Source: Bin80 sp965116685 (GTDB lineage Bacteria > Bacteroidota > Rhodothermia > Rhodothermales > Bin80). From it: a stretch of 64,000 nucleotides of DNA. The DNA lies in contig OZ220707.1 in assembly GCA_965116685.1 (NCBI GenBank), positions 3,162,001 to 3,226,000 of the forward strand, read 5' to 3'. Made by a program: the position numbers and the translations under genes. This document shows positions 1 to 9,681 of the stretch, in pieces. The notes below the pieces were generated by a model. That model ran no database searches. It was not told the origin of the DNA and saw only the letters and a list, made by a program, of their open reading frames with translations. Position 1 is the stretch's first letter. Every line of letters begins with the position of its first letter.

Positions 1-47
1 ATTTTTACCTATATTCATACTTTAATGTTATTACTTAAAACTTTTCC

Positions 48-776
48 ATGTCAAGCCGAACGAAAAAAATTGGTCTCGTGAAGGAACTCATTCGGGGCCA
101 AACCGTCGCTACCTTTGCCGAGCTCCGCGCTGCCATCGGTCCCGTCTGTGATCTTACCGTCCACAAAGTCATCACCCAGGCAGGGTGCCGAACCAGTTAT
201 TCTCACAATAGCCGCTATTACACCTTGGACGAACTCGTAGAGTTTGATGAGAATGGTCTCTGGTCGTACAACGAGATTCGTTTTTCCCGGGAGGGTCCGC
301 TGACCTCCACGCTGATCGCATTCATTGAACAATCACCGGCGGGGCTCTTTGCGCGGGATCTTCAAACGATGGTGAAGGTGGCAGTACTGCCGACCTTGAC
401 TCGTTTAACTCGAGAAGGTCGTGTTTCAAGAAAAAAAGTAGGACGGCATTATCTGTATGTATCCATGGACTCCGGTACCCAGAAACAGCAACGACAGAAA
501 AAGGACGCCTTATCTTTGGGTTGGAATGAGACCATGTCCAAGGGGCCCCAGACCCTGCTTAATACCCTGAATGAGAAGCAACGACGATTATTTGCTGGAT
601 GGTTTTCGCTTCGTGTAGGTCGTGGAGGGGATCGGCGGGTTGCTGAGCTATTAGGGATGGCCCGTGCCACGATCACCAAAGGACGGAGGCAGCTTTTGGA
701 CGGAGATTTCGAGGTGAAACGAATCCGTAAACCTGGTGGTGGGCGCAAATCCATCGAAAAAAAAAGCCCGAAATAA
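48..776 (+). CDS. ISAzo13 transposase, N-terminal frame (OrfA)
   Basis: A 242-residue product. The last ~80 residues match the start of ISAzo13 transposases: an HTH region around LNEKQRRLFAGW, an RRVAELLGMARATITKG helix-turn-helix and the basic linker RIRKPGGGRK. The first ~150 residues are an addition not usual for this family. They look like two small winged-helix modules, the second around LIAFIEQSPAGLFARDL. The frame stops just after an A9 run, and the catalytic part continues in the -1 frame (797-1735). The natural product is therefore probably a fusion of about 562 residues made by programmed -1 frameshifting, with this ORF as a shorter DNA-binding regulator. That is inferred from frame geometry and not proven. 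Confidence 0.7.
   Translation: MSSRTKKIGLVKELIRGQTVATFAELRAAIGPVCDLTVHKVITQAGCRTSYSHNSRYYTLDELVEFDENGLWSYNEIRFSREGPLTSTLIAFIEQSPAGLFARDLQTMVKVAVLPTLTRLTREGRVSRKKVGRHYLYVSMDSGTQKQQRQKKDALSLGWNETMSKGPQTLLNTLNEKQRRLFAGWFSLRVGRGGDRRVAELLGMARATITKGRRQLLDGDFEVKRIRKPGGGRKSIEKKSPK
756..767 (+). other. candidate -1 ribosomal frameshift site (A9 run)
   Basis: Zero frame reads GAA AAA AAA AGC; the -1 frame reads CGA AAA AAA AAG CCC. Slipping back one base on the A-run joins the IEKK of OrfA to KPEIIGLIQKE of OrfB, which restores the continuous family sequence across the junction. A sequencing or decay indel at the homopolymer is the alternative. Confidence 0.55.
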
Positions 777-796
777 TTGGACTCATTCAGAAGGAG

Positions 797-1735
797 ATGG
801 AGTGTGATACTGCGGGAGATCCATGTACTGGGCAGCAATGGTATCGGCGAACCACACACTCGATTGCCTCGGTGCTCACCAGACTCGGGATTCCCCTCAC
901 GGACCGCACCGTGAGTCGAATTCTGAAGTCACTGGGATTTGCATTACGGGTGAACCACAAGCAGTTGTCTGCCATCAGACATCCAGACCGAAGTCTCCAA
1001 TTCCAAATTATTTCGATGCTTCGAACGATATTCTCCCACACGCGCCTTCCCATCATCAGCGTAGATACCAAGAAAAAAGAACTGATCGGTCAGTTTCGAA
1101 ATCCAGGGACCTATTGGAGGGGGACCCCGCATCTCGTCAATGATCATGACTTCCGATCTCAGGCGGACGGCCTTGCAATCCCGTACGGAATCTATGATGT
1201 TCTGGCAAATATGGGGACATTCTATGTGGGATACTCTCATGATACGCCTGAATTCTCGGTAGACTGTACAGCGACTTGGTGGAAGGAATGCGGTCGCTAC
1301 CTCTATCCAGATGCGAACGAATTTTTAATCCTGGCCGATAGTGGAGGAAGCAATGGGTGCCATCCGCGTGCATGGAAATACTTCCTGCAGCATAAACTCG
1401 CAAATCCATTTAATCTCACCGTCACCGTTGCACATTATCCCAGTGGGGCCTCCAAATGGAATCCAATCGAACACCGCCTCTTCAGTGAAGTATCCAAAAA
1501 CTGGGCAGGGATCCCTCTTGAATCTTTTGATACGATGCTCAATTGTCTCAATACTACAACGACACAGACAGGACTGACCGTCAACGCAGAATTGGTAGAA
1601 CGCGAATATGAACGAGGAATCAAAATCAGCGAAGATAAAATGAACCAACTTAATCTGGAGTACAATGAGTCCTTACCGCGATGGAACTACATGATTAAAC
1701 CGCAGATCAGCAACCGATTAGTTGTACCATCTTGA
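797..1735 (+). CDS. ISAzo13 transposase, catalytic frame (OrfB)
   Basis: A DDE transposase core of the ISAzo13 (Rhodopirellula-type) family. Recognisable blocks are PIISVDTKKKELIGQF with the first Asp, the IPYGIYD block, LILADSGGSNG with the second Asp, and SKWNPIEHRLFSEVSKNW with the Glu, followed by TTTTQTGL. Homology starts upstream of this ATG, in the same frame from about 767, so the listed start is probably not used and translation most likely enters by frameshift from OrfA. The catalytic residues look intact, so the element may still be active if frameshifting occurs. Confidence 0.75.
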   Translation: MECDTAGDPCTGQQWYRRTTHSIASVLTRLGIPLTDRTVSRILKSLGFALRVNHKQLSAIRHPDRSLQFQIISMLRTIFSHTRLPIISVDTKKKELIGQFRNPGTYWRGTPHLVNDHDFRSQADGLAIPYGIYDVLANMGTFYVGYSHDTPEFSVDCTATWWKECGRYLYPDANEFLILADSGGSNGCHPRAWKYFLQHKLANPFNLTVTVAHYPSGASKWNPIEHRLFSEVSKNWAGIPLESFDTMLNCLNTTTTQTGLTVNAELVEREYERGIKISEDKMNQLNLEYNESLPRWNYMIKPQISNRLVVPS

Positions 1736-1775
1736 AAATTGATAGGCTAATTTATTTTTTCGCCAGCCCTTAGCC

Positions 1776-3425
1776 TTGGTGATGGGGGGTGCTCTTCGTC
1801 AATCCAGGACGGTTATTACTTCCTCAATCAACTTTGTGAATACCATCAAAAAATCAAAGGAGATGACCCGGCTCCTGCAGTCTCAGCAGGTTCGGGACTG
1901 GGTACAAAGTCGACTAAAAGAGGCCAATATTGAGGAAAAGGTAGCAGACTACAAATTGGAGCATCTTGACGCAAAGAGCAAGGTTGCTGCCAGGGAAGAG
2001 GCAAAGGCCAGATTAGCGTTGGGGACAGAGGTGAAACCGTACGGAATTATCAACGTTGGGATTTTCGGTGAGGGCACAGATGCTCCCTCCTTATCCGCGG
2101 TTGGTTTTCTTGAGGCTCGGAAATCTCCAATTGATGTGATTCAGGCTGTAGGACGAGTGATGCGCCGCTCACCGGGTAAAGAGATGGGCTATATCATCTG
2201 TCCGATTTTGATACGACCTAACACCGATGCCGAGACATGGCTTCAGAACAGTGGACCTGAAGATGGTTGGAAAGAGCTTGGACAGATCTTGGTGGCCCTG
2301 CGAGCACATGACAGTCGAATTGAAGATGAACTTAGCGAACTAATCCAAATCTATATTCCCTCTCCGCCTCCCGAAAATGTGGCCACCATGGTTACATTGG
2401 GAGGCGAAAAAGGTCAGGCAAAATATTTTCTCCATGATGGAAAACCAGGAGAGGTGGAGGAGGATTTGGTGGCAGTACTGAGGGGGGATACAAAGCCCAA
2501 AGCGAAGTTTTCCGAGTTGGGGAAGGAGTCTCAATTGTCTGGTCCAGACCCCGAAAGAATCGTGTCGGGTCGGTTGAACAAAGACGAAACCATTGAAATA
2601 CGAGAGGATGGGATTAAGCGAGATAAACCCAAATCGGATGGTACGCCGGGCCCTGTTAATATCCTTCAATCGAAAAAGAGAGGGAAGGATATGCTCAATG
2701 GAAAGAGCGGTCGCAAAATTCAGCCAAGCAAAAAGAAAACAGAAAAACGTGACAGACTGTTTGCCCCAGACCTTTTCACGCATGCCGATAAAACCAAAAT
2801 CACCGTGAATCTGCTGCAAAAATCGGGACTCGTTCACGATCGCGCAGAGCGAGACGTGAACATTCTGCGAGATAGTATCAGGGAGGCGACTCAGTATTTT
2901 AGGCAGGACGAATTGGGATCAGTGTTGGATCGGCATTTCAGATTAGATGCTCTTGATGACAAGAAGCGCAAAAAACAAGCGGATGGCTGTACGATTGCGG
3001 CGTTGCTGTTGATGAACGCTGCTTTGCTGCATCAGCGTATTGCCGCAGGCGGATGGTTGCCTGGCATTGAAAGTATGGACAAAATCAAGAATTCCGTGGA
3101 CGCGTTCACAAAACTCTATGATCAATGGAGTAATATCACACGCCATGATTTCTTGCCAGTGATGGATCCTGCCATTGATGTGATCAGAGTCGTTCGGGAT
3201 TCCGGGCGCTTGGAGGGGCTAAATCGAGCTCTTCGGCATCTTGCTTCCGAAGCTGAGCGCATTGCCGAAAGTTATGCTGACCTCGGTGCGGATCATGCAG
3301 GACCGCTCTTTAACGATGTAATGGGAAATCAAGCGTCCGATGGCGCCTATTTTTCGCGTCCTCCCGTGGCGTCCCTCTTGGCTAGATTGACACTAGATAT
3401 CTCCGAGGAAAAAATCGGGGGGGAC
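1776..3425 (+). pseudogene. type ISP-like restriction-modification enzyme, helicase half (truncated, IS-interrupted)
   Basis: The frame encodes the second RecA domain of a superfamily 2 helicase: motif IV-like TVITSSINFVNTIKKSKEM, motif V IFGEGTDAPSL, and motif VI VIQAVGRVMRRSPGK. Then come the linker and the start of an adenine methylase (GAYFSRPPVASLLARLTLD). This order is that of COG4889-type single-chain R-M enzymes (the LlaGI/type ISP group). The nuclease and first helicase domain (Walker A/B) are missing because the ISAzo13 element sits immediately upstream. The 3' side is cut by an IS110 element, after which the methylase resumes at ~5392. The frame ends in unrelated sequence at 3485. 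It cannot make a functional enzyme. Confidence 0.75.
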
Positions 3426-3763
3426 TCTCTACCATTTATGCAAGTAAAAAAGCGGGATTTTAGAATTTTTTTTTTTCAGGCATGATTTTTTGATCGTTTC
3501 ACTACGAATTTTGCCCGTTTCCGTATGATTTCGCACAGATCTGCCGCCCCCAACTCTTCAATCATCGGGGTTGATCCTTATAACTTTGCAAGTGATGACA
3601 TCGCAGACTGCAGATCAGTTGATGTACTCGTGGAATGACAGAGCAAGCCCATAAACTGAGACAACGGGCACCTCAATTTTGATGTAATACTCTACCGTTA
3701 AGTGAGTGTCAGGATACGAAAATCCTCCACCGCCAGGGGGTTAAGGACAATGGATAGAGCAAT

Positions 3764-5065
3764 TCATGAGGCAGCGGCGGTTCTACGACTGGGATCAAAG
3801 AGGGTCCGATCTCGAAGCATTACGCAAGCGACGGCCAAGAGGCGATCGCCAACCGATCGCAGACACCGGCCGTGGGTATGCCCTCGCTTACGTAGAGCTT
3901 GGTACTTTGCTTTGCTGATGGGATCATGCTGTATCGCGACTCTGCTCCAGTGGTAGACCGCATTGCCCAAGCGGGACTGGTAGGCTTTTCGTCGAACGAC
4001 TTGCCACGATTTTCCAGAACGTTTTGTCACCGGTGCCACCCCACAAAAACATCGCAGGCCTCGATAATTTCGATCGTAGAGTAATTCATAGCCTTCCGAG
4101 ATGATCGTTGCCAGGACCATTGGTCCCACCCCTGGAAGGGAGGAGAGGATCTCTACATCGCTCAAGGCTTTTTTATCGGTGGATGTTTCCTGCTCAGGTG
4201 CCGTGTTCAGCGACGTGCAGTTTGCTGTCGCTGGACCCGGAATGTCGTTGAGCGAATCAAGAATCGTTTCCATGGCTTGTTTCGCTTCGCTGATCTGCTG
4301 TTGAATTACCTTGAGCTGTTGCAGACAAACTTGGATGCAAAACGTTGCGCCCTTCACCGTACCGGGGTCGGCGCTGACGGCTTCGGCTCGCAGCTGTGTG
4401 AGCACCTCTTCTGCATTCAAACGCCGTATGCGGTGGTTTTTTAGGATCTTTTCTACCGAACTGAGATGAATCCGGCGTGCACGCTTCGGCGTGAGAACGA
4501 GTTTCCAGAGGGCTAGGAACACGGGGGAGTACAACTCGAACTTGAGTTCCAAGAACTGTGGGAAGTACTCCCAGAGTTCCATTCGGACCTGGTGGACGAG
4601 CCGAGTACGTTGGCGGATCAATTCATCGCTGATCCGTGACAACTTACGCAGTTCAGAGATTTTGGGATGCGCAGGTGCCAGTTTACGGAAACATTCCAGA
4701 TCGGTCCGGAGGGCATTGGCGAGGACCCAGGCATCTTTGCGATCATCTTTCGACCCTGCAGGCGAGAATCGATCCCGGAATCGGTCGGATTGTTTGGGAT
4801 TGATGGAAAAGACGTGAATCCCACGCCCCAACAGAGCCTCCACAATAGGACCGTGCGGAACCTCAATGCCGACGCCAATATGCTCGGCATAACCGTCTGC
4901 GTGATCAAGGATCCAATCGACGAATCCTTGGATGCCTTCGCCGGAATGAGAAAACTTCTTCTTCCCCAGACGGTCCCCCTCCTGGTTCAGGATGCAGGCT
5001 TGGTGAAACTGGGACCCCCAGTCAACGCCAACCAGGATAACGAGTTGTTGCAACTTCTTGGACAT
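3764..5065 (-). CDS. IS110-family transposase (DEDD/serine recombinase-like)
   Basis: A 433-residue product with the two-domain IS110 layout. The N-terminal RuvC-like DEDD domain has its first Asp in LVGVDWGSQFH, the Glu in GVGIEVPHGP, and the pair of Asp in SKDDRKDAWVLA. A helical region follows, then the C-terminal transposase_20 domain with SSLPGVGPMVLATI and the conserved small-residue block FCGVAPVTKRSGKS, which carries the nucleophilic Ser in this family. Length is normal to slightly long. The start ATG at 5065 precedes the whole conserved domain. It interrupts the R-M gene on the opposite strand and appears intact. Confidence 0.85.
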   Translation of the reverse strand: MSKKLQQLVILVGVDWGSQFHQACILNQEGDRLGKKKFSHSGEGIQGFVDWILDHADGYAEHIGVGIEVPHGPIVEALLGRGIHVFSINPKQSDRFRDRFSPAGSKDDRKDAWVLANALRTDLECFRKLAPAHPKISELRKLSRISDELIRQRTRLVHQVRMELWEYFPQFLELKFELYSPVFLALWKLVLTPKRARRIHLSSVEKILKNHRIRRLNAEEVLTQLRAEAVSADPGTVKGATFCIQVCLQQLKVIQQQISEAKQAMETILDSLNDIPGPATANCTSLNTAPEQETSTDKKALSDVEILSSLPGVGPMVLATIISEGYELLYDRNYRGLRCFCGVAPVTKRSGKSWQVVRRKAYQSRLGNAVYHWSRVAIQHDPISKAKYQALRKRGHTHGRCLRSVGDRLLAVACVMLRDRTLFDPSRRTAAAS

Positions 5066-5089
5066 AATTCAGTACCTTTTTAAGGTTGG

Positions 5090-5272
5090 AAAAATGCGGG
5101 TCGCCGTGACGTTGCGTCTGTCCCTGTATCAATGCTAATAGCATACACTCTCTACTGGACGTCTAATCACGGTACTCCCTGGGGTACTAGTCCCCCCCAG
5201 GCGTTCTAGACGCAGGGGGCGTTTGGTTACTCCCAGGGAGATTACCCGCGCTACATGGTGCAAAACAAAAAT
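5090..5272 (-). ncRNA. candidate IS110 bridge RNA region (5' of transposase)
   Basis: This non-coding stretch directly upstream of the transposase is GC-rich and full of potential stems: CCCCCTGCGT pairing with ACGCctGGGGG (5193-5219), the near-palindrome CTCCCAGGGAG at 5230-5240, and an alternative CCTGGGG/CCCCAGG pairing at 5178-5201. IS110-group elements encode a bridge RNA in this position that pairs with target and donor DNA. The exact ends and guide loops were not determined. Confidence 0.4.
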
Positions 5273-5277
5273 TCTTG

Positions 5278-5361
5278 TTTTGTAAATCCAGAACATTCAA
5301 CGGTGCCGCAACTCAAAATCTTCCGCGATATCGAAAAATTTTCATTTGATGATTTACAAAA
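5278..5361. repeat. perfect 11-bp inverted repeat, possible small element end
   Basis: TTTTGTAAATC at 5278-5288 is mirrored exactly by GATTTACAAAA at 5351-5361, with 62 bases between. It lies between the IS110 element and the resumption of the methylase frame, so it may mark a MITE-like remnant or a hairpin at the insertion junction. Confidence 0.35.
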
Positions 5362-5391
5362 TTGAACCCTGTTGAACATCATCTATAAGAT

Positions 5392-7203
5392 ACAGGGGCG
5401 AATTGGACGCTCGACGAGACGTGGACGGATCATCGGACAACCGATCTCGCATGCGGCTCTGGAACACTTCTCGCCGGTGTACTGACCGAAATGAAGCGCC
5501 GCGCAAAGGAGCAGGGCGCAACCACTTCAAGACTCGGAGAATTGCAGAAGCTGGCGGTTGAGGAGGTAATTTCCGGGCTTGACATTAACCCAGTCTCGTT
5601 ACAATTGGCAGCTGCGCAGTTGATCGCTGGGAACCATACAATCAGCTACCGAAAGATGGGACTCCACCAAATGCCCTATGGCCCACGGTCTGGCGGTGAT
5701 GTGGCGGTTGGTTCCCTGGAATTGCTCGGGCAAAGTGCGATCTTGCCCCGGCTTGATGATTTACATCCTGAGTATGAACCCCGACTGGAATCAAAGCGAG
5801 TGCATTTAGCGGAGAAGGATGATCCACTTCTTGAAGATTCTGTGAAAGCCGTGAAAGGTGTGCGACTGTTGGTGATGAACCCTCCATTCACCAATCGAAC
5901 AAAGATGGGCGAGAAGTATCCACGCGAAGCCCAGAAGAAGATGCGTAAGAAGGCCGATAGCCTGGATGCCGTGCTGGTAAAACATGATCCAGAAATACGG
6001 GGATTTGTCGACAAGAACTCTATTAGACCATTGTTTATGGTGCTTGCAGATAGATGTCTTGATGGAATCAATGGTGTTCTAGCAATGATCAATCCTACCA
6101 TTGCGATGGCTGCTACATCTGGCGTAAATGAGCGGAAAATTTTGGCGCAACGTTTCCACATTCATACGATTATTACCAGCCACGTTCCAAATCAAATCAA
6201 TCTCAGTCAGAATACCAGTATCAACGAAAGTATCTTCATCGCTCAACGATTTCAGGGTACGAAACCGCCAACTCGGATCATCAGTCTTGACCGTTTCCCT
6301 TTAAGCGAAAATGAGGTTGCTGATTTTCATCAATGCCTTTCACACTGCACGACAGGATTGATCCCGAATGGTTGGGGAGAAGTCTCTGAATGGACTGCAG
6401 AACATATAGAGGATGGTGACTGGTCGGCTGCAGTTTGGAGGTCGCCGCATCTGGCCAGACAGGCGTCTCAGATTGCAAACATGGAGAGTTTGCCCCGTCT
6501 ATGTGATTTAGGTATGATTCCCGCAGCCACGGGGCGGTCTTTACGGGGGAGTTTTAAATCCTCAACTCCCGATACCCCAGGCAGCTTCCCCATTTTGAAA
6601 TCAAAAGGCGCCGAAGGTCAAAGCACGATAACGGCGACTCCTGATGAGTATTGGGTCCCGAAAAAGAAGGTAACACAAGGTTCATTTTTAAATAAAGAGG
6701 AGCATCCCGAAACCGTCAAAATCCAGAGAAAGGCTGGCTATCTCCTGATCACTGCAGGTCAGGATATTAGTTCCGCTCGTTTGACGGCGGTTGCCAGCGA
6801 GACGAAGTACGTCGGAAACGGATGGATGCCAGTAGCCAATCTTACAACGAATCAAGCGAAAGCCGCTTCAGTGTTTCTAAATTCTACTGCAGGTCGCCTA
6901 CAAATCATGCGATTTCCTGGGAGAAAGTTGCAGTTTCCAGTTTATAGTGCAAGAGAGACTTCGAACCTTAGAGTTCCTGATTTGAGTGACGTTCACATTG
7001 TTCGAATCTTGGCGGATTGTTGGCGTCGCACCGCAGATATGGAAGTGCCTCAATATCGCGATGGAGAGTGTGAGGTTCGACGGCTTTGGGATGAAGCCGT
7101 TGCAAATGCAATTGGATGGGATGCGGACGAGCTTTCGGAACTGCGGCATCTCCTGCACAGGGAGCCGTTTGTGAGAGGGCTTGGGTACAATCAGTACGGA
7201 TGA
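5392..7203 (+). pseudogene. type ISP-like restriction-modification enzyme, methylase and recognition half
   Basis: The second half of the R-M gene. Open frame begins after a TAA at 5386. Motif I (TDLACGSGTLLAG) lies upstream of the first ATG at 5491, so an ATG-started ORF would miss the SAM-binding motif. Motif IV is LLVMNPPFTNR, the catalytic NPPF of adenine-N6 methylases. The C-terminal ~250 residues (from about LPRLCDLGMIPAATGR) resemble a target-recognition region. Taken with 1776-3425 it forms one gene cut by an IS110 element. No start codon or leader suggests separate expression, so I call it a pseudogene; a free-standing methylase fragment is not excluded. Confidence 0.75.
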
Positions 7204-7273
7204 TGTCTTCTGAATTATTAGGAGTGAAGCTACAGTTGAGCGGAAAATAATTCTTGATTAAGAGTTCTTGAAT

Positions 7274-7300
7274 AAAAAATCGGGGGCTTCCCCTTTTTTT
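7274..7300 (+). terminator. Rho-independent terminator
   Basis: An A6 run, then GGGGGcttCCCC, then T7: a compact GC stem with a U-tract, 70 bases after the methylase fragment stop. It could double as part of the ISL3 remnant's left end, which is not otherwise resolved. Confidence 0.6.
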
Positions 7301-7381
7301 GAGTAGGTCGAGTGTCTGAATCAGGATGAGCAACTATGCGCTGGAATAGATATCGAGATAGATTTCGTTGTTATCTTAGCC

Positions 7382-7871
7382 ATGTTTTCGCAATTTCAGC
7401 ATCAATCATTTCCAACGATGGCCTTTCGTATTCAAGATATTAATCATCTTCTAGGGATTGAGTTTCCCTGGGAGGTTTCGGAGGTTAAGCAAGATAAGCA
7501 GACCTTTACGGCGGAGATTCATGTAACGTGTTCGGAGGATTCGGAGCTTCGATGTCCAGAGTGCAACCAAGTTTGTCCGGGTTATGATCATCGTCGCCGA
7601 AGATGGCGTCATACGGATATTTGCGAGTACCGGACGATGGTGGTTGCTCAGGTTCCCCGGGTGGAGTGCTCGGAGCATGGGATCAAGACGATTTCGGTGC
7701 CTTGAGCCGATGCGCGTGTGCATTTTATGCTGGCGTTTGAAACCCGGGTGAAATACTGGTTGCAGGATGCAGCCAGTATTTCAACAGTGGCATCCAGGCT
7801 GGACGTCAGTTGGACGATGACCGCCAACATTATGAATCGTGCGGTTGAGCGAGGATTCGCTCGTAGAAAGA
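7382..7871 (+). pseudogene. ISL3-family transposase, 5' part (nonsense-mutated, IS21-interrupted)
   Basis: The N-terminal zinc-finger part of an ISL3 transposase is recognisable by its CPEC...C-EH cysteine/histidine pattern (RCPECNQVCPGYDHRRRRWRH, then VECSEHG). The frame is broken at 7703 by TGA where relatives have the Trp of a VPWA-like motif. It continues in the same frame as ADARVHFMLAFETRVKYWL through an HTH to AVERGFARRK, where the IS21 element enters. The remainder resumes at 10535. The gene is dead twice over. Confidence 0.75.
7864..7871. repeat. IS21 target-site duplication, left copy
   Basis: TAGAAAGA, repeated exactly at 10535-10542. Removing the element and one copy rejoins the ISL3 reading frame as FARRK-TQTVAHICVDET. 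Confidence 0.8.
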
Positions 7872-7883
7872 TGCGTATTCCGA

Positions 7884-8009
7884 TCCAAGTGGGCCACTGA
7901 TTCCGATCCAAGTGGGCCACCATTCCGAGCGAAGTGGGCCACCGTTCCGAGCGAAGTGGGCCACCATTCCGAGTGAAGTGGGCCACCATTCCGGGCGAAG
8001 TGGGTCACC
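7884..8009 (+). repeat. IS21 left terminal repeat array (six copies)
   Basis: Six tandem copies of a 22-23-bp unit with core AAGTGGGCCACC, the last copy degenerate (GTGGGTCACC). In IS21 elements such multiple repeats are transposase-binding sites. Confidence 0.8.
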
Positions 8010-8130
8010 CTGCAAGCCACCAGTATTATGGAGTGCTGATGAGCGCTCATCCAAACTGGAAGCGGTTTAATTTTCATCGAATCCAGATATGGTTTGTCAT
8101 AGCTTTTAGTTTCACTAAACGCGATGAACT

Positions 8131-9681
8131 ATGCCTGCAAAACGAGTATTGATGAGAAAGATCAAGCACATTCTGAAACTACGATTTGTGTCCAAGTTGT
8201 CCAAACGCGCGATTGCTCGCCATGTGGGAGTTGGTCGCGGTTCGGTTTCCCGGATTCTTGAGCGTGCAACGGTGGCGAACTTGACCTGGCCGTTACCTGA
8301 GAAGATGACGGATGTGGAGCTGGAGAAGATCCTCTATCCTGGTTCGGCCCGCAGTGCTTCAACTCAGCGGTCCGTGCCGAACTGGGTTGAGGTTGAGCAG
8401 GAGCTCACCAAACACAGGGCGCTGACTCTGGCGCAGCTTTGGAGGGAGTATATTGAGACGCACCCGACTGGGTACCAGTACAGTCGCTATTGCGATCTCT
8501 ATCGCCGTTGGCGCTCGAAGCATATGGATCCGGTGATGCGTCATACCCATAAGGGGGGCGACCGCTTGTTCGTGGATTATTCGGGAAAGAAGCCATGTGT
8601 GGTGGATCCAGATACCGGTGAGGAGCGGACCGTGGAGTTGTTTGTTGCCGTACTGGGAGCGTCCAACTATCTGTATGCGGAAGCCACGGAGACCCAAAAG
8701 GCAAAGGATTTCTGCGAGTCGGTTCGCCGGACATTGGAATTTTTCGGAGGGGTACCGCGCGCGATTGTGCCGGACAATCTGAAGTCCGCGGTGATTCGAT
8801 TCCAGAAAGATGATGTTCCCGTTCTGAATGAATCGTTCCGCGATTTGACGGAGCATTACCGAGTGACGGTGCTGCCCGCTCGCCCGAGGAAACCCAGAGA
8901 TAAAAGTGCAGTGGAAACGGGAGTATTATGTACCCAGCGTCAGATTCTGGCCCCCTTACGCAACGTGAGCTTCTTCAGTCTACCGGAGCTCAATGCAGCC
9001 ATTTTAGAAGGGGTAAAGGCGTTCAATCGGACCCCCTTCCAGAAGATGTCCGGCACCCGACAAAGCAGGTTTGAAGACGTGGATCAACCCGCCCTGCGCC
9101 CATTGCCGACCAACCCGTACGAGTATGGGGAGTGGACCAGCATGCGGAAAGTTGCCCCGGATTACCATGTCCAGATTGAAAAACACTGCTACAGTGTGCC
9201 GTATTCCTATCTTGGGAGGTTGGTGCGGGGATTGATCCGTTCATCGACCGTAGAGATTTACGATGGAGAGAATCGAATTGCATCTCATGTGCGTCGTCGA
9301 TCCGGCGGTCGATACACGACCGACCCGCTGCATATGCCGGATCATCACCGAGAGTATGCGCGGTGGTCGCCCCAGCGATTCATTGACTGGGCACAAACCA
9401 TTGGTCCGCAGACGACCGCATTGATTCAAGCGAACTTTGCATGGGCTCGGATTCCCGAGCAGGTCTATCGGCGCTGCATGGCAATTCTGCGGCTGGAGAA
9501 TGAGTTTGGCCGTGACGGGTTGGAGAAAGCATGTGGGATTGCGTTAGAGAGACAAACTCTGAGCTCGCCAGCCGTGAAACAGATCCTGAAACGGACCGCA
9601 ACCCAACGGAGCCAGACGCCCCCCATTGACCACGAAAACATTCGTGGATCCCACTACTATTCATCCAACGGAACCGATTAA
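8131..9681 (+). CDS. istA: IS21 transposase IstA
   Basis: A 516-residue transposase. The N-terminal HTH is ILKLRFVSKLSKRAIARHVGVGRGSVSRIL in two helices (~residues 12-45). The rve-type DDE catalytic core has DRLFVDYSGKK (first Asp), AIVPDNLKSAV (second Asp) and KPRDKSAVETGV (Glu). A C-terminal beta-barrel Mu-transposase-like region follows. Length is standard. An ATG at 8152 (MRKIKHILK) is an alternative start with little effect on domains. Its stop overlaps the istB start (TAATG), giving translational coupling. The DDE residues are present, so the element may be active. Confidence 0.92.
   Translation: MPAKRVLMRKIKHILKLRFVSKLSKRAIARHVGVGRGSVSRILERATVANLTWPLPEKMTDVELEKILYPGSARSASTQRSVPNWVEVEQELTKHRALTLAQLWREYIETHPTGYQYSRYCDLYRRWRSKHMDPVMRHTHKGGDRLFVDYSGKKPCVVDPDTGEERTVELFVAVLGASNYLYAEATETQKAKDFCESVRRTLEFFGGVPRAIVPDNLKSAVIRFQKDDVPVLNESFRDLTEHYRVTVLPARPRKPRDKSAVETGVLCTQRQILAPLRNVSFFSLPELNAAILEGVKAFNRTPFQKMSGTRQSRFEDVDQPALRPLPTNPYEYGEWTSMRKVAPDYHVQIEKHCYSVPYSYLGRLVRGLIRSSTVEIYDGENRIASHVRRRSGGRYTTDPLHMPDHHREYARWSPQRFIDWAQTIGPQTTALIQANFAWARIPEQVYRRCMAILRLENEFGRDGLEKACGIALERQTLSSPAVKQILKRTATQRSQTPPIDHENIRGSHYYSSNGTD

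Larger units (their letters stand above)
1..1740 (+). mobile_element. ISAzo13-family insertion sequence (ends not resolved)
   Basis: The stretch carries two overlapping-frame ORFs that together make an ISAzo13-type transposase. I could not fix terminal inverted repeats, so the boundaries are only approximate and the left end may lie outside the window. The right side directly abuts a truncated helicase gene, suggesting that insertion, or a deletion next to it, removed the 5' part of that gene. Confidence 0.6.
3700..5275 (-). mobile_element. IS110-family insertion sequence
   Basis: Approximate limits around an intact IS110 transposase on the minus strand. It lies between the two halves of the R-M gene, which sit in matching order on either side of a ~2-kb insert (about 3425-5392). 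The insert is longer than the element itself, so 3426-3699 and 5276-5391 may hold another small remnant; nothing coding is convincing there. The long non-coding stretch 5' of the transposase is the IS110-group arrangement. Confidence 0.65.

Noticed and set aside
3486..3763. Small frames between the helicase half and the IS110 transposase, including a minus-strand MIEELGAADLCEIIRK
   Set aside because: Too short and without family features; most likely IS end sequence or relics.
7382..7871. In-frame TGA codons in the ISL3 transposase (7703) and Sel1 gene (35694), hinting at TGA recoded as tryptophan
   Set aside because: Many intact genes here end cleanly at TGA (for example istB, the kinase and the methylase half) without conserved read-through, so these are ordinary nonsense mutations in decaying genes.
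7872..8009. The six tandem GTGGGCCAC repeats as a CRISPR-like array or iteron origin
   Set aside because: Spacing is short and uniform with no unique spacers, and inverted copies at 10461-10521 plus TG/CA tips show that they are IS21 end repeats.
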